The translations under genes were made by a program, and so were the position numbers. Source: Actinomycetota bacterium (GTDB lineage: Bacteria; Actinomycetota; Humimicrobiia; Humimicrobiales; Humimicrobiaceae). From it: a stretch of 6,935 nucleotides of DNA. Below are positions 4,996-6,935 of this stretch, piece by piece. The notes under the pieces were generated by a model. It did not search any database. It was not told where the DNA came from and saw only the letters and a program-made list of their open reading frames with translations. The stretch is from assembly GCA_028718045.1 (NCBI GenBank), contig JAQUMQ010000073.1, positions 1-6,935 on the forward strand. The letters are read 5' to 3'. Each line of letters opens with the position of its first letter. The first letter of the stretch is position 1.

Positions 4996-6183
4996 TTACT
5001 TGTTTACCGTTAAGGGAGATTCGACCAAAGTAATGCTTAGCTCAATATAGCTGTTTTGACGATATATCTCTACAGGTACAGTATCTCCTACATTATGCCG
5101 CAGCAGCTGTGCAAGGAGCTCGAAATTCGACCTTACCGGTTCCTGGTCAAATTTTGTCAAAATATCGTATTTTCTTATTCCTGCAGCATCAGCGGGATAG
5201 CCTGCCTGAACGGAAGAAATGAAAACTCCGGGAATATCCGTAGTGTTTTGCCCCATTTCGATTCCCATATAGGGAATCTTGGCTTTCCCGAATTTGATAA
5301 TCTGATTTGCGATATTTACGGCAGTATCGCTAGGGATAGCAAACCCGATTCCCGCACTTGCTCCGCTTGGGGAATAAATTATGGTATTTATTCCTATAAC
5401 CTGTCCGCTTATATTAATTAATGGACCGCCGCTGTTTCCTGGATTTATCGCGGCATCAGTCTGAATTAAATCAACCATCGGAAGCGTATCGTTTGAGATC
5501 GCTATTTCCCTGCCTTTTGCACTTACTACACCCATCGTCACTGTTTGTTCGATTGCAAAAGGACTTCCCACCGTTATTACGATTTCTCCGACTTTTACGT
5601 TCTTGATTGAGGTAAAGCTTGCTTTTTTTAATTTCCCTTGATTGATTTTTACAACAGCGATATCTGTATCCTTGTTTGATCCAATAAGTTTTGCGTCGTA
5701 TTCTTTGTTGTCAAATGTTTTGACTAGTATCTCTTCGGCATTTCCTACAACATGAGCATTGGTTATTATTAATCCGTCTTCCGAATATATTACCCCCGAG
5801 CCGATTCCTTCGCTTAATAAACCGTTTTGGTTCCTTACTTTTACCTGAATGTTTACCACGGATGGTGTAACATCCTCAACAAGTTTTGCAATAGAATCAT
5901 TGAAAGCTTGCAAAGATATGCTTGCGCTGTCCTTTTTTTCTTCAAGCTCGGGTTTTTCATTTTTTGTTACGCCGGACTCTCCTGGTTTTTCAGGAGCTGC
6001 TGACTGTGCCGCATTATTATTTATTCCCTTAAGCAAGTCCGTGGGAGAAACCTTATTTATGACAGATAAAATACCCAACGTAAACAAAAAACCTGCAACC
6101 AAAATAACGATTATCGCTATTATTATTCCGCATCCTTTAAGAAACACCGGTTTTACGCTTTCATGTTCATCATCATTGTACAT
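4996..6183 (-). CDS. htrA-like: HtrA/DegP-family serine protease, membrane-anchored, one PDZ domain
   Basis: The 395-residue product starts at an ATG with AAGGGG nine bases upstream. Residues ~1-16 are cytoplasmic, ~17-42 form a transmembrane anchor without a lipoprotein box, and ~43-95 are a flexible Pro/Glu/Lys-rich linker. The trypsin-like domain (~98-300) has an intact triad: His144 in TNAHVV, Asp174 in DTDIAVVKI and Ser251 in NPGNSGGPL. A single PDZ domain (~303-390) contains YMGIEMG, FISSVQAGYPADAAGI and DILTKFD. With one anchor and one PDZ it resembles Firmicute HtrA proteins and E. coli DegS in layout; it should act on the outer face of the membrane, degrading or cutting misfolded or signalling proteins. 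It is followed after 47 bases by an ECF sigma factor gene, which suggests a role in that signalling route. The upstream sugar-binding protein gene ends 57 bases before and is probably a separate unit. Confidence 0.96.
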   Translation of the reverse strand: MYNDDEHESVKPVFLKGCGIIIAIIVILVAGFLFTLGILSVINKVSPTDLLKGINNNAAQSAAPEKPGESGVTKNEKPELEEKKDSASISLQAFNDSIAKLVEDVTPSVVNIQVKVRNQNGLLSEGIGSGVIYSEDGLIITNAHVVGNAEEILVKTFDNKEYDAKLIGSNKDTDIAVVKINQGKLKKASFTSIKNVKVGEIVITVGSPFAIEQTVTMGVVSAKGREIAISNDTLPMVDLIQTDAAINPGNSGGPLINISGQVIGINTIIYSPSGASAGIGFAIPSDTAVNIANQIIKFGKAKIPYMGIEMGQNTTDIPGVFISSVQAGYPADAAGIRKYDILTKFDQEPVRSNFELLAQLLRHNVGDTVPVEIYRQNSYIELSITLVESPLTVNK

Positions 6184-6198
6184 ATATCCATTCCCCTT

Positions 6199-6240
6199 TA
6201 TTAAAAATTATATCGATAAATCCATAAAATTTTTTTAATA
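6199..6240 (-). promoter_or_regulatory. Candidate htrA promoter inside an A/T inverted repeat
   Basis: On the minus strand a perfect TATAAT (6212-6207) would start transcription near 6200, directly before the ribosome-binding site TAAAGGGG (6200-6193). There is no recognisable -35 and no extended TGn, so the promoter may depend on an activator or an alternative sigma factor. Nine-base arms TTTTTAATA (6232-6240) and TATTAAAAA (6199-6207) form a perfect inverted repeat with a 24-base spacer around it. Confidence 0.35.
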
Positions 6241-6933
6241 TCATCTTGTAGTTGAGGCATAATCTTCCACTTTTATTTCGCCTGACTTCAATTTTATTAT
6301 ATCTTCCTGCATTTTATCTTTCGCATATTCCGGTGTTGTGTCTTGAGCAATTACGCTTTCCAGATTTATTCTCATCACATCAGTTATCAACCTCATGTCG
6401 TCTTCCTGAGGCTTCCCTCTGCATATTTTTGCTTGAAGCAATACATTATAAATAATATCATTATTTAATAATTCCTCTTTTTCCAGATCGACTATCGAAG
6501 GAAAAGATGCCGTATTAAGTGTCCAGCTTGTTTGTATGTCTTTTGAAATCATATAATTTATAAAATTTTTTACCGCATCAAAAGACCTGATTGAACAGTT
6601 TGTATTAACCATGAAACCAAGACCCGAGATCATTGGCGTAGGATTTGTCGAACTATCCGCACTCCTTGGTATTTTTGCGGTGCCAAAGTTTAATCCCGCA
6701 TCTTTATATTCATTGATCGCATCAACGCTATTTATAATCATCGCGGTTTTACCGCTCTTGAAAAGATTGTTCATATCTTCGTATCCTAAATCTTTGGGAA
6801 TGATCTTATCGACGTTGTAAAGGTTATTTATAAAATTCAGAGTATTTTCCATTGCCGATGAGTTCAAATCAATTGCACCCGAATCATAATCATATATCCA
6901 GTCCAGATATTGACCAACAAAAGGAATTGCCCA
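6241..6933 (-). CDS. Extracellular solute-binding protein, family 1 (sugar ABC transporter), C-terminal part; 5' end outside window
   Basis: The frame is open from the right edge to TGA at 6243-6241 and gives 230 residues; family members have about 400-450, so the signal peptide and first lobe are missing. It starts WAIPFVGQYLDWIYDYDSG, then runs through SSAMENTLNFINNLY and the diagnostic GYEDMNNLFKSGKTAMIINS (~49-68) followed by LNFGTAKIP and SGLGFMVNTNC. The pattern of a domain-closing helix, a short Met-Ile-Ile strand and a Pro motif is that of family-1 binding proteins (maltose/multiple-sugar type), which capture sugars outside the cell for an ABC importer. A TTG at 6867 is in frame but internal, because conserved sequence continues upstream. 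Permease and ATPase genes are not in the window. The ligand cannot be assigned. It lies 57 bases before htrA, but that gene appears to have its own promoter. Confidence 0.9.
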   Translation of the reverse strand, partial: WAIPFVGQYLDWIYDYDSGAIDLNSSAMENTLNFINNLYNVDKIIPKDLGYEDMNNLFKSGKTAMIINSVDAINEYKDAGLNFGTAKIPRSADSSTNPTPMISGLGFMVNTNCSIRSFDAVKNFINYMISKDIQTSWTLNTASFPSIVDLEKEELLNNDIIYNVLLQAKICRGKPQEDDMRLITDVMRINLESVIAQDTTPEYAKDKMQEDIIKLKSGEIKVEDYASTTR

Positions 6934-6935
6934 TT

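Noticed and set aside
5849..6238. + strand frame of 129 codons opposite the htrA N-terminus
   Set aside because: It is antisense to the anchor and linker of a well-supported protease and has Ser/Phe-rich shadow composition.

Overview
The window looks like chromosomal DNA of a low-G+C Firmicute, most likely a member of the Clostridia. The reasons are very A/T-rich intergenic DNA, frequent AAA/ATA/TTA codons, a strong AGGAGG ribosome-binding site at one gene, several likely TTG/GTG starts, and family members typical of that group (LacI and ROK sugar regulators, a family-1 sugar-binding protein, an AzgA-type purine permease, a membrane-anchored HtrA and an ECF sigma factor). The species cannot be named from the sequence. 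There are no tRNA, rRNA, CRISPR, transposase or phage signals.

Layout: (1) The left edge, on +, carries the C-terminal effector domain of a LacI-family regulator cut by the window start. (2) A ROK-family repressor converges on it from the - strand. Its upstream spacer of about 330 bases has a plausible promoter, an 8-7-8 inverted repeat just downstream of the promoter that looks like an operator, and a leader of about 240 bases. (3) Upstream of that, also on -, is a purine (hypoxanthine/guanine/adenine type) permease. (4) A small single-span membrane protein gene lies on + in the only divergent gap, which is very A/T-rich and holds two perfect palindromes. (5) On - follow three genes, read in the order HtrA-like serine protease, ECF sigma factor, small single-span membrane protein. 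(6) The right edge, on -, holds the C-terminal two thirds or so of an ABC sugar-binding lipoprotein/protein whose start is outside the window.

How they may work together: the LacI regulator, the ROK repressor and the sugar-binding protein point to a carbohydrate-uptake neighbourhood, but no sugar can be assigned. The HtrA-ECF sigma-small membrane protein series is the most interesting part. It has the parts list of a compact envelope-stress circuit (membrane-tethered PDZ protease, ECF sigma factor, and a membrane protein that could restrain the sigma factor). The link is inferred from gene order only, because the small protein has no recognisable anti-sigma motif.
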